Source: Actinomadura alba (GTDB taxonomy: Bacteria; Actinomycetota; Actinomycetes; Streptosporangiales; Streptosporangiaceae). From it: a stretch of DNA of 64,000 nt. This document shows, piece after piece, positions 33,985 through 41,840 of this stretch. A program made the position numbers and the translations under genes. The stretch covers positions 1 to 64,000 of the forward strand of contig NZ_JABVEC010000038.1 of assembly GCF_014323705.1 (NCBI RefSeq), written 5' to 3'. Below the pieces are notes generated by a model, which had not been told where the DNA came from, did not search any database, and was given only the letters and a program-made list of their open reading frames with translations. The stretch's first letter is position 1; each line of letters starts with the position of its first letter.

Positions 33985-35078
33985 CGCAGGCTCCAGGACA
34001 TCCGCTGCAGACGGCCCAGCACGTCCGCCCATTGCCGTGCCGTGGTGTCCCAGCCGTCCAGGGCACCACGGCGAAGGTGTGCCGACGCCCTGAGGCGGCG
34101 GCGCAGTCCGGGGTCGGCGGACCAGCGTCGCAACGCCCCGGCGAGTGCCGTCGGGTCCCCGGGCGGCACCAGGATCCCCGGCACGCTCCCGTCCGACGCC
34201 CTCCCGAGCGTTTCCGGCACTCCGTCCACGGCCGTGGCCAGCACCGGGATTCCGCGCGCCAGCGCCTCGGTCACGACCATGCCGTACGGCTCGGCGCGCG
34301 ACGGCAGCACCGCCAGGTCGGCCGCGGCGTAGCCGCCTTCCAGATCCTCGCCGGTCCGCGGGCCGGCGAGCGTGATCCGGTCGCCGAGGCCGCGCCGTTC
34401 GATCAGCCCGCGCAGCCGCTCGGCGTACGCGGGGTCCCGGCGCACCGGGCCGACGCATTCGCAGCTCCAGGGCAGGTCGACGATGGCGGCCAGCGCCTCG
34501 ACGAGCAGGTCCTGCCCCTTGCGCGGAGTCACGGCGGCTACGCACACAAGCCGCGATCGGCCATCCGTGCCGGGGGCGAGCGGGGCGGGATCGGTGCCGG
34601 GCGGCACGACATGGACCCGGTCCGCGGCGAGCCCGTGGTGCGCGACGAGCCGGCGCGCGGTCCACGCGCTGGTCGCCACGACCGCGCCGGCCGCCTGCAG
34701 GGTCTCTCGCTCGCGGGCGTCCAACTCCGCCGCCGAGGCGGGAGCCGACCCGGTCTCACTGGCCAGGGGCAGATGCACCAGCACCGCGAGCCGTAGCCGG
34801 CGCGCCTGCGGGACGACGACCTCCGGCACTCCGCAGGCGACCAGCCCGTCGAGCACCGTGACGGTGCCCTCGGGGAGCTCCGCCAGGACGCGGGTCAGCC
34901 GGTCACGGGCGGAGGTGTCCGGCCGCGGCCAGGTCCCCGCGACGGCGACCTCGCGCACGGGCCGTCCCGCCGCCGCCAGGGCCTGGCAGGTACGGCGGTC
35001 GTAGGTGTTGCCGCCGCTCGGCACCGTCACGTCGTCGACGTCGCCCGGCAGGACGAACGTCGGCGCCGGGGCGCTCAC
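33981..35078 (-). CDS. GT4-family glycosyltransferase
   Basis: 365-aa GT-B fold enzyme. The C-terminal donor-binding half contains VCVAAVTPRKGQDLLVEAL and the EX7E motif in SRAEPYGMVVTEALARGIPV. GTG start overlaps the PTPS homologue stop by GTGA, and the methyltransferase overlaps its end. It likely transfers a sugar to a cluster intermediate. Confidence 0.9.
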   Translation of the reverse strand: MSAPAPTFVLPGDVDDVTVPSGGNTYDRRTCQALAAAGRPVREVAVAGTWPRPDTSARDRLTRVLAELPEGTVTVLDGLVACGVPEVVVPQARRLRLAVLVHLPLASETGSAPASAAELDARERETLQAAGAVVATSAWTARRLVAHHGLAADRVHVVPPGTDPAPLAPGTDGRSRLVCVAAVTPRKGQDLLVEALAAIVDLPWSCECVGPVRRDPAYAERLRGLIERRGLGDRITLAGPRTGEDLEGGYAAADLAVLPSRAEPYGMVVTEALARGIPVLATAVDGVPETLGRASDGSVPGILVPPGDPTALAGALRRWSADPGLRRRLRASAHLRRGALDGWDTTARQWADVLGRLQRMSWSLR

Positions 35079-35473
35079 AGCGGTCGCTCGTAACTCGCCC
35101 AGGCGATATGGGACTCACGCAGGGTGACGCAGATATCGGCCAGTCCGCGGGCGCCCTCACCGAGCTCACCCGCGTGCACCCGCTCGGCCAGCCGGTCGGC
35201 GACGACCTTGGCCAGGAACTCGGTCGAGGTGTTGACGCCCGCGAACGCGGGATCGTCGTCGAGATTGCGGTAGTTCAGCGCGTCGAGCACCCCCCGAAGC
35301 TCGCGGGTGGCCAGTCCGATGTCGACGACGATGTTGTCCGCGTCCAGCTCGTGACGCCGGAACGTGGCGTCCACCACGAACGTCGCTCCGTGCAGTCGTT
35401 GCGCAGGCCCGAAGACCTCTCCGCGGAAGCTGTGCGCGACCATGACGTGATCACGGACGGTCAGACTGAACAC
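35075..35473 (-). CDS. PTPS/QueD homologue lacking zinc and catalytic residues
   Basis: 132-aa T-fold protein. His14 (VAHSF) and His28 are kept, but the third zinc His is Ala30 (LHGAT where active enzymes have HGH), the catalytic Cys is replaced (PAQR), and the Asp-His pair is Asn67-Tyr68. The substrate-anchoring Glu120 (TLRESH) remains. The same pattern was described for S. coelicolor SCO6650, which keeps a pterin-like binding pocket but has no PTPS activity. It probably binds or transforms a pterin/pyrimidine made from the GCH II product. Confidence 0.88.
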   Translation of the reverse strand: MFSLTVRDHVMVAHSFRGEVFGPAQRLHGATFVVDATFRRHELDADNIVVDIGLATRELRGVLDALNYRNLDDDPAFAGVNTSTEFLAKVVADRLAERVHAGELGEGARGLADICVTLRESHIAWASYERPL

Positions 35474-35512
35474 TCGACCTCCACGCTCGAATACCTGATT
35501 GATGTCGATCTG

Positions 35513-36490
35513 CTACGAGCCGTACACGACCCGGTGGCACAAGGTGGGCAGCTCACCGCCGGCCAGGCGAGGCAGTACCTCGGGCAGCTCCTCGAACCGG
35601 CACTCACTGGTGATCAGCGCGTCATACGCGGGATCGGCGAGCAACTCCAGGGCCAGCGCCAGCCGATCGGCGTAGTCACGGCGCCCGCGCCGGGCCGAGG
35701 CCACCGCCCCCACCTGGCTGCTGCGCACGACCAGGCGCCGGGAGTGGAACGCCTCCCCCAGGGGCAGACTCACCCGCCGATCGCCGTACCAGCTCAGTTC
35801 AAGCACCACGCCCTCTTGTACGAGCAGTTCGAGCGATCGGTTCAATCCCGCCTCGGTCGCGCTCGCGTGCACGACCAGGTCGCACTCGCCCGCGGCCTGT
35901 TCGGGCGTGGCGAAATCGACCCCGAGCGCCGCGGCGACCGAGGCCCGCGCCGGATCGGTGTCGACCAGTTGCAGCCGTACCGCCGGGAACCCCGCCAGTA
36001 CCTTGGCGACACAACACCCGACCATGCCCGCCCCGACCACCGCGATCCGGTCGCCGAGCAGCGGAGCCGCGTCCCACACCGCGTTCACCGCGGTCTCCAC
36101 GGTTCCGGCCAGCACCGCTCGCGTGGCGGGTACGGACGCGGGCACCGGGGTCACCGCGGCGGCCGGCACGACGTACCGGGTCTGGTGCGGGTAGAGGCAG
36201 AACACGGTCCGGCCGCGCAGCCCGGGCGGCCCCTCCTCGACCACGCCGACGTTGAGGTAGCCGTACTTGACCGGGCCGGGGAAATCACCCTCCTGGAACG
36301 GTGCCCGCATGGCCTCGTACTGGCTCACCGGCACACCGCCGCGGAAGACCAGCGCCTCGGTGCCCCGGCTCACCCCGGAGTAGAGCGTGCGCACCAGCAC
36401 CTCGCCCGCGCCGGGCGACGGCAGGTCGGCGGGCACGATCTCGCCCTCGCCGGGCGAACGGAGCCAGAACGCGCGGTCCGAACTCTCCAT
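35513..36490 (-). CDS. zinc-independent MDR dehydrogenase
   Basis: 325-aa medium-chain dehydrogenase. The N-terminal catalytic domain has LYSGVSRGTEALVFRGG where classical enzymes have zinc Cys, and the Rossmann motif is AVVGAGMVGCCVAKVLAG near residue 155. ATG at 36490 with GGGAGG 8 nt upstream. First gene of the operon ending in ribA. Related proteins are annotated as BchC-like dehydrogenases. A decayed copy of its C-terminal half occurs just upstream on the other strand (36605-36807). Confidence 0.88.
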   Translation of the reverse strand: MESSDRAFWLRSPGEGEIVPADLPSPGAGEVLVRTLYSGVSRGTEALVFRGGVPVSQYEAMRAPFQEGDFPGPVKYGYLNVGVVEEGPPGLRGRTVFCLYPHQTRYVVPAAAVTPVPASVPATRAVLAGTVETAVNAVWDAAPLLGDRIAVVGAGMVGCCVAKVLAGFPAVRLQLVDTDPARASVAAALGVDFATPEQAAGECDLVVHASATEAGLNRSLELLVQEGVVLELSWYGDRRVSLPLGEAFHSRRLVVRSSQVGAVASARRGRRDYADRLALALELLADPAYDALITSECRFEELPEVLPRLAGGELPTLCHRVVYGS

Positions 36491-36604
36491 CGGCAACCCC
36501 TCCCAACGCCGGCGGTCACATCAAGTCCGAGTGAACGCACCGAAACCTACGCGACGATCAAGGACGACACTCGCTTAGAGCGACAGAAGTGATGAAAAGA
36601 GCGG

Positions 36605-36807
36605 ATTCGCGGGACTGGGGCGGGATTGAACCGATCACCCGAGCCGCTCGTACAAGAGAGCGTGATAACTGAACTGAGCTGGTACGACGACCATCGGTGG
36701 GTGAGCGGGTGAGCCTGCCACGGGGTGAGACGATCCACTCCAGCAGCTTGATCGTGCGCCGCAGGCAGGTGGGGACGGTGGCTCCGGCCCGACTCGGACG
36801 CCCCCGC
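36605..36807 (+). pseudogene. remnant of a second MDR dehydrogenase
   Basis: The plus strand encodes AGLNRSPEPLVQESVITELS and WYDDHR, then, after a small local duplication that shifts the frame (CGGTGGGTGAG/CGGGTGAG), RVSLPRGETIHSSSLIVRRR and QVGTVAPARLGRPR. These align with AGLNRSLELLVQEGVV, SWYGDRRVSLPLGEAFHS and VGAVASARRGRR in the intact dehydrogenase at 35513-36490. It is a truncated, frameshifted paralogue in opposite orientation, placed directly before the phosphatidyltransferase gene. Confidence 0.8.
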
Positions 36808-36816
36808 ACGCCCGGC

Positions 36817-37605
36817 GTGCCGGTCCGATCGCCCTACCCGCACCGGTTCCCCTCGGCACCTGCCGGCGGGGTGGTCGCCCAGCTGATCCTGCTCGCCCTG
36901 CTGACCGCGACCACCGGCCTCGGCCCCGCGGGCTGGGTCGCCGGAGTCGTGTACGCCGTGGCCGTCGGCATTACCCTCAGGTCCGCCCTGCGCCGCCGCG
37001 GTCGGCGCTCGCTCGGCCCGGCCGACCACGTCACCCTGACCAGGGCCACGCTCACCGGATGTGTGACCGCACTCGTCGTGGACACCGTGCGCGCACCGGC
37101 CCCGATCGGCCTGCTGGTCACCATCACCGCGGTGGCACTGATCCTGGACGCCGTCGACGGCCAGGTCGCCCGGCGCACCGGGACCGTGTCCTCACTGGGC
37201 GCGCGGTTCGACATGGAGGTCGATGCCTTTCTGATCCTGGTACTCAGCGTTTTCGTCGCCACGTCCCTCGGCGCTTGGGTGCTCGTGATCGGAGCCATGC
37301 GGTACGCCTTCGTAGTGGCGAGCCGGCCGCTGCCGTGGCTGAAGGCCCCACTGCCGCCGCGCATGACCCGCAAAACCGTCGCCGCGCTGCAGGGGATCAT
37401 CCTGATGGTGGTCGCCGCCGACGTGCTGCCGCGCCCGGTCGGGGCGGTCGCGACCGGACTGGCCCTGGCGGTGCTCGTGTGGTCGTTCGGCCGCGACATC
37501 ATGTGGCTCTACCGGCACCGCGACGCGACACGAGTGGAACCACGCCCGCGCGGCGTCCGCCTGCAGCCGACCGATGTTCTGTACCGCGTGGACATCAGCG
37601 CGTGA
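36817..37605 (+). CDS. CDP-alcohol phosphatidyltransferase family protein
   Basis: Membrane phosphotransferase, about 262 aa from the GTG at 36817. The catalytic CDP-alcohol motif is recognisable as LDAVDGQVARRTG...GARFDMEVDA (consensus DGx2ARx8Gx3Dx3D). Five or six helices follow and precede it. An open frame extends upstream to a GTG at 36697, but those 40 codons encode dehydrogenase remnant sequence, so a downstream start is preferred. Divergent from the dehydrogenase-to-ribA operon, it likely attaches a cluster product to a lipid head group or makes a special phospholipid. Confidence 0.82.
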   Translation: MPVRSPYPHRFPSAPAGGVVAQLILLALLTATTGLGPAGWVAGVVYAVAVGITLRSALRRRGRRSLGPADHVTLTRATLTGCVTALVVDTVRAPAPIGLLVTITAVALILDAVDGQVARRTGTVSSLGARFDMEVDAFLILVLSVFVATSLGAWVLVIGAMRYAFVVASRPLPWLKAPLPPRMTRKTVAALQGIILMVVAADVLPRPVGAVATGLALAVLVWSFGRDIMWLYRHRDATRVEPRPRGVRLQPTDVLYRVDISA

Positions 37606-37625
37606 CGGGCCAGGGCGAGGGTGCG

Positions 37626-38297
37626 TCAGTGGATCCGGGGGCGAAGGCGCTCAGGTGAGGGCAGGAGGCCGCGCAGGACGTAGGGCATGATGCCGCCGTG
37701 CCGGTAGTAGTCGATTTCGCGTGGCGTGTCGAGGCGGACCCTGGCTTCGAAGGTGAGGGTGTTCGCTTCGATGGTGAGGGTGTCGGGGAGCTCGCGGTTG
37801 TTGATGGTGGTCAGTCCGTGGATGGCGTAGGTTTCCTCGCCGGTGAGGCCGAGGGTGTCGGCGTCTTGTCCGGGGAGGAACTGCAGGGGGAGGACGCCCA
37901 TGCCGACGAGGTTGGAGCGGTGGATGCGTTCGAAGCCGACGGCGAGGATGGCACGGACGCCGAGGAGGGTGGGCCCTTTGTCGAGGTTGTTCGCCGAGAT
38001 CTTCTTGACCCACGGGTACTTCTTCTGGAAGTCCCGGAAGATCGGTGCCCAGTTCTCCTGGTCGGTGTTGGAGTAGATGTTCAGCGTGCCGCCCTCGCCC
38101 TTGGAGGTCTCGATGACCTGGGCGTAGTCGGCGGGGTAGTACGACGGGGCCTGGCCCGTCGCCACCGCGTTCGGCGGCGGGGCGTCCTCGCCGCCGCACG
38201 CACTCAGCGAAAGGGCCGCCACCACCGTCAATCCGGTGGCCAACACTCCGAACTGCGAACGTCTGCGGCCTGTGCGCCGGCTGGACACTCCAGACAT
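37626..38297 (-). CDS. chimeric gene: solute-binding lipoprotein N-terminus fused to aconitase C-terminus
   Basis: An intact 223-codon frame joins two unrelated parts. Residues 1-106 are the start of an iron/polyamine-type solute-binding lipoprotein: basic n-region, hydrophobic h-region, lipobox LSAC, then GTLNIYSNTDQENWAPIFRD. From about residue 107 (junction near 37979) the sequence is the C-terminal swivel-domain end of aconitase A: ERIHRSNLVGMGVLPLQF, GLTGEETYAIHGL and EIDYYRHGGIMPYVLR. Neither half could work alone. ATG at 38297 has AGGAG 5 nt upstream. Codon style changes at the junction. It looks like a deletion fusion; expression is possible because the promoter and leader are intact. 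Confidence 0.8.
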   Translation of the reverse strand: MSGVSSRRTGRRRSQFGVLATGLTVVAALSLSACGGEDAPPPNAVATGQAPSYYPADYAQVIETSKGEGGTLNIYSNTDQENWAPIFRDFQKKYPWVKKISANNLDKGPTLLGVRAILAVGFERIHRSNLVGMGVLPLQFLPGQDADTLGLTGEETYAIHGLTTINNRELPDTLTIEANTLTFEARVRLDTPREIDYYRHGGIMPYVLRGLLPSPERLRPRIH

Positions 38298-38337
38298 GGG
38301 CACTCCTCCTCGGTCCATGATGGCGCTCACTTGCTTC

Positions 38338-38352
38338 GTTATAAGCTATAAC
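38338..38352. promoter_or_regulatory. GntR-type operator, copy 1
   Basis: GTTATA-AGC-TATAAC is a perfect inverted repeat with the GT...AC ends typical of GntR sites. It lies 41 nt upstream of the chimeric lipoprotein start. A shorter copy precedes the GntR gene. Confidence 0.55.
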
Positions 38353-38465
38353 GTCAAGACAGAGCTGATGTATTTCGTAATTTTCTTGAAATATCCGCAG
38401 CTCACGGTGCGTCTCTGGCATGCACCTCGCAACGCGCGTGAGCACGGCGAGCCGGGGCGCTGTAG

Positions 38466-38473
38466 GTTATAAC
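38466..38473. promoter_or_regulatory. GntR-type operator, copy 2
   Basis: GTTATAAC, followed by TGTCAG, lies 26 nt before the GntR start. It shares the TATAACnGTCA core with the site at 38338-38352, consistent with autoregulation. Confidence 0.5.
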
Positions 38474-38498
38474 TGTCAGCGAAGACGATGGGGGCGTT

Positions 38499-39224
38499 GT
38501 GGGTGAGCCGGCGGGACTGTTCGCGACCAAGGCCGAGTACGCGTACCTGCGGGTGCGCGAGCTGATCTTGTCCGGGTATCTGGAACCCGGCGGAGTGATC
38601 GCGCAGAACAAACTGGCCACCGAGATCGGGATCAGCACCACCCCGCTGCGGGAGGCGCTGCGCAGGCTCATGAGCGACGGCCTGGTCGCCCTAGACGCCC
38701 ACCGCAACGCCCGCGTCGCCCCCCTCACCGCCGAAGAGGCCCGCGACCTGCTGGAAATGCGGCGGTCCCTGGACCCGATGGCCGCGGCCCTGGCCGCCGA
38801 ACGGCGCACCAAGGACGACATCCGCGACCTGCGAGCCTCGATCGAGGACCTGGCCCCGCTGCCCGGCGACCCCACCATCGAGCAGCTCGTCGCACACCGG
38901 CGCTTCCACGCTGCGATCTACCGCGCCTCCCACAACGACCTGCTCATCGAGACTCTCGACGGGCTGTGGGACAAGGCCGACCGGTACCGGATGCTCGCCC
39001 TCAAGGCCGACCGCGGTCAGGCCGACCGCGACCAGAAGGCCCACGAGCACGACCAGCTACTGGAGTGCGTGCTCAGCGGGGACGCCGAAGGCGCCGCCAC
39101 AGTGATGCGCGGCCACATCGACACCAGCCTCGGCGCCCAGGCCGCCAGGAGACTCCGCGAACCCGCCGGCTCCGAGCTCGCCGACCTGCAGGCTCCCGCC
39201 GACCTCCCGGCTCCCGGCGCCTGA
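38499..39224 (+). CDS. GntR family regulator with FCD domain
   Basis: 241-aa FadR-type regulator. The winged HTH is at about residues 10-75 (LEPGGVIAQNKLATEIGIST, TPLREALRRL) and the FCD ligand domain follows with metal-type residues in EMRRSLDPMAAALAA and HRRFHAAIYRASHN. GTG start preceded by GGGGG. It is divergent from the chimeric lipoprotein gene and 17 nt before an MFS gene, so it probably controls both. Confidence 0.9.
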   Translation: MGEPAGLFATKAEYAYLRVRELILSGYLEPGGVIAQNKLATEIGISTTPLREALRRLMSDGLVALDAHRNARVAPLTAEEARDLLEMRRSLDPMAAALAAERRTKDDIRDLRASIEDLAPLPGDPTIEQLVAHRRFHAAIYRASHNDLLIETLDGLWDKADRYRMLALKADRGQADRDQKAHEHDQLLECVLSGDAEGAATVMRGHIDTSLGAQAARRLREPAGSELADLQAPADLPAPGA

Positions 39225-39241
39225 CGGCGGGTCCCACGTAC

Positions 39242-40411
39242 ATGACCAGGCCCACCCGCCTGACCTGGGTGCTGCTGACCCACTCGGTGGTCACCCAACT
39301 CATCACCTTCGTGCTCCGGCCGACCATGTCCTACCGGGCACTGGACCTCCACGTGCCCGCCGCGGGCCTCGGCGTTCTGGCCGCCAGCTTCGCCTTCGCC
39401 CCCCTCCTGCTGGCGCTGCCCGCCGGGCAGCTCACCGACCGGCTCGGCGAACGGCGCGTCATCATCGCCGGGGCACTGTGCGTGGCCGCCTCCAGCCTCG
39501 CCTTCGTCCTGTTCGGCCACCACAGCGCCGGACTGGTCTGCGCGAGCGTCCTGCTCGGCACCGGCCACCTCGGCTGCGTCGTCGGCCAGCAGGCCTTGGT
39601 CGCCAACACCTCCGCACCCGGCGGCTACGACACCGCCTTCGGCCACTACACCTTTGCCGCGTCCCTCGGCCAGGCCCTCGGACCCGCCCTCATCCTGCTG
39701 TTCGGCGGCAACCAGAAGATCCCCGACACCGGCCAGATCTTCGCCTGGTCACTGGGTGGAACCGTCCTCCTCGTCCTGCTGTCCGCCGCGCTCCCCAAGA
39801 CCCGCAGAGCTGCCGCCCCAACGGCGGCGCAGGCGGACGGGCTGCGGCCGCTCCTACGGCTGCCCGGACTGCTACGCGCCCTCACCACCAGCTGCATCGT
39901 CCTGGCAGCCGTCGACATCAGCTTGGCCTACCTGCCGGCCCTCGGCGCCGAACGCAATCTGGCCTCCGGCACCATAGGCCTGCTCCTCACCGTCCGCGGC
40001 ACCGCCTCGATGGTCTCCCGCTTCTTCCTCGGCCGCCTCGCCGCGCGCCTCGGCCGACGCCGCCTCCTGGTCGCCGGCACCCTGGCCGCCGGAGCCGCCA
40101 TGGCCGCCCTGCCCCTGGACCTGTCGCTGGGCTACCTGATCGTCCTGCTGGTCATCGTCGGCTTCGGGCTCGGCGTTGGCCAGCCCCTCACGATGTCCTG
40201 GCTCGCGGAATCCGCCCCACCCGGACTCCGCGGCCGCGCCATGTCGCTGCGCCTGGTCGGCAACCGCACCGGCCAGATCCTCCTGCCCAGCGCCGCCGGC
40301 CTCCTTGCCGCCGGCCTGGGTGCCGGAGGGGTCCTGTACGCCACCGCCTTCACCCTCGGCTGGGCCGCCTTCTCCGCACGCAACCTGCCCGTCGACGCCG
40401 CACCCACCTAG
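39242..40411 (+). CDS. MFS transporter
   Basis: 389-aa major facilitator protein, twelve helices, motif A variant GQLTDRLGERRVI between helices 2 and 3 and GRLAARLGRRRLL between helices 8 and 9. Begins 17 nt after the GntR stop, so it is probably in the same transcript and regulated by it. Substrate unknown. Confidence 0.87.
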   Translation: MTRPTRLTWVLLTHSVVTQLITFVLRPTMSYRALDLHVPAAGLGVLAASFAFAPLLLALPAGQLTDRLGERRVIIAGALCVAASSLAFVLFGHHSAGLVCASVLLGTGHLGCVVGQQALVANTSAPGGYDTAFGHYTFAASLGQALGPALILLFGGNQKIPDTGQIFAWSLGGTVLLVLLSAALPKTRRAAAPTAAQADGLRPLLRLPGLLRALTTSCIVLAAVDISLAYLPALGAERNLASGTIGLLLTVRGTASMVSRFFLGRLAARLGRRRLLVAGTLAAGAAMAALPLDLSLGYLIVLLVIVGFGLGVGQPLTMSWLAESAPPGLRGRAMSLRLVGNRTGQILLPSAAGLLAAGLGAGGVLYATAFTLGWAAFSARNLPVDAAPT

Positions 40412-40505
40412 ATCAACGAACCCATTGGGGGACCACGAACGTCATCACCGCCATGTCGACCAGCTGCTCGCGCATCCGGTCGCCATAGAGAGAACGCCGT
40501 AGGTG

Positions 40506-40540
40506 TTGACGCACTTGCCTAGACATTGTGAATACGCAAT
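40506..40540 (+). promoter_or_regulatory. promoter with small operator for the XRE gene
   Basis: TTGACG (40506-40511) and TGAATA (40529-40534) have 17-bp spacing. The -10 region lies within ATTG-n8-CAAT (40525-40540), a dyad that could bind the XRE protein itself. The GTG start is at 40550. Confidence 0.5.
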
Positions 40541-40549
40541 ACTTCAGCT

Positions 40550-40837
40550 GTGACGGACAAGGCTGCGCGAGGCGAACGCAAGCGAACGTCTCTGTACAAC
40601 CGGCTTTCAGTGCTCCGTGCCGAGCGCGGCGTGTCCCGGGCCGAGCTGGCCGCCGCCGTCGGCGTGAACCCGCAGACCATCGGCTTCCTGGAGCGCGGCG
40701 ACTACGGCCCCTCCGCCGAACTGGCGCTGAAGATCTGTGAGTTCTTCGAGCTCCCGTTCGAGGCGGTGTTCTCGCTACGCCCCTTCACACCGATGTCCAG
40801 ACAGCTCTACCGCCCCGTAGACCCCGGAGGACAGTGA
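40550..40837 (+). CDS. small XRE-family DNA-binding protein
   Basis: 95-aa single-domain HTH protein. The helix-turn-helix is VSRAELAAAVGVNPQTIGFL followed by ERGDYGPSAELALKI. It resembles the Xre/YgzD group of short regulators that are paired with a membrane protein. GTG start. The stop overlaps the next gene by one base. Confidence 0.88.
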   Translation: MTDKAARGERKRTSLYNRLSVLRAERGVSRAELAAAVGVNPQTIGFLERGDYGPSAELALKICEFFELPFEAVFSLRPFTPMSRQLYRPVDPGGQ

Positions 40838-41418
40838 TGACCCGCTCGAACGACAGGGCTCCAAAGGTCCGGATGCAGCACCACCGTGAGATCCTCGCGG
40901 CCGCCAAGGAAGCAACCCCCGAGCAGCGCCGGGAGATACTGGAGGCCGTCCGCCGGGACGCACGGGTGCAACGGCGAGCGCGGCCCGTCCCGCGGTGGCT
41001 CGCACGCCGCGCGAATCGGCGTGCGCTCGCCCTCATCGCCGCGGCCCCCTTCGCCTGCGGAGTGACCAGCGCCTTCATGACGCCTGAGGCTCTTGCCACC
41101 TCCTTGGTGCAACTCGCCGGCGCGGTGGGCCTGCTGGCGGGCCTGCTGCTACTGCGACGGGTGACCAAGGAGCTGACCGAGATCCCCGACGCTGACCTCG
41201 ACGAACGGGAACTGGGGGAGCGCAACGAGGCTCTCAGGATCGCCTACCTGGCACTTGTCGGCTGCCTGGTCCTCGTCGGCCTCATCGCCATCACCGACGG
41301 TCCCGTGCTCGACATGGCCGATTGGAAGCCGCTGTTCTTCGGAACCTTCGGCACCGCCGTCCTGCTGCCCTCGGCCGCCGCAGCCTGGAAATGGCGCGAC
41401 CTCGACGACGAGGCATGA
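40837..41418 (+). CDS. hypothetical membrane protein paired with XRE regulator
   Basis: 193 aa. An Arg/Glu-rich N-terminus (REILAAAKEATPEQRREIL) is followed by four hydrophobic segments at about residues 62-82, 88-108, 132-152 and 165-185. ATG at 40837 has GGAGG 6 nt upstream and overlaps the XRE stop. Such XRE/four-helix membrane pairs are common in actinomycetes; the function is not known to me. Confidence 0.72.
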   Translation: MTRSNDRAPKVRMQHHREILAAAKEATPEQRREILEAVRRDARVQRRARPVPRWLARRANRRALALIAAAPFACGVTSAFMTPEALATSLVQLAGAVGLLAGLLLLRRVTKELTEIPDADLDERELGERNEALRIAYLALVGCLVLVGLIAITDGPVLDMADWKPLFFGTFGTAVLLPSAAAAWKWRDLDDEA

Positions 41419-41567
41419 GAACCGCTTTCTCCGGTGCTGCCCCCCGAACAGGGGCCCGCACCTCCCGGTGCTGGACCCCCGTCCCTGGGCACGTGCGATG
41501 CGGGGAGCGGCCAGATCACCTCCGCCCGTTCGCCGCCGTCACCTCTGCCACTCCTGTCGCCGCGCTA

Positions 41568-41840
41568 TCAGTCGAAGTCATCGAAGTCATCGAAGTCGTC
41601 GCAGTCGTCGAAGTCATCGAAGTCGTCGCCGAAGTCGTCGCAGCAGCAGTTGAAGCGCTCGAAGCAGCGGTGGTGGCCCCGGCGGCCCCGGTTGCCCCAA
41701 GAGGGCAGGTTGACGCTTTGTGCGCTGACCGTGGCGGTGGACGCCGCGGCCGCAGGGGCGGCCGCACCCAATGTGAGGGCCGACGCACCGGCGAAGAGTA
41801 GACCGGAGATGGCGAGCGACACGCGCTTCTGAATTCCCAC
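41568..41840 (-). CDS. small secreted protein with acidic DDF repeats and Cys cluster
   Basis: 90 aa. GTG at 41840 with GGAGG 7 nt upstream. A Sec signal peptide (about 33 residues, SLAISGLLFAGASALTLG then APAAAA) precedes a short basic linker (WGNRGRRGHHRC), a CFERFNCCC cluster and a tail made almost only of Asp and Phe (DDFGDDFDDFDDCDDFDD). DNA of the tail is a 9-bp GAAGTCATC-like microsatellite (41571-41640 on the plus strand). The tail could bind metal ions or form an acidic surface layer. No family recognised. Confidence 0.65.
   Translation of the reverse strand: MGIQKRVSLAISGLLFAGASALTLGAAAPAAAASTATVSAQSVNLPSWGNRGRRGHHRCFERFNCCCDDFGDDFDDFDDCDDFDDFDDFD

Noticed and set aside
35108..36592. 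Long plus-strand frame opposite the PTPS homologue and MDR gene
   Set aside because: Same reason: an artefact of G+C bias, no conserved motifs.
41571..41640. Regular repeats that could look like a CRISPR or minisatellite
   Set aside because: The 9-bp units are continuous with no spacers and are explained as codons of the DDF tail.
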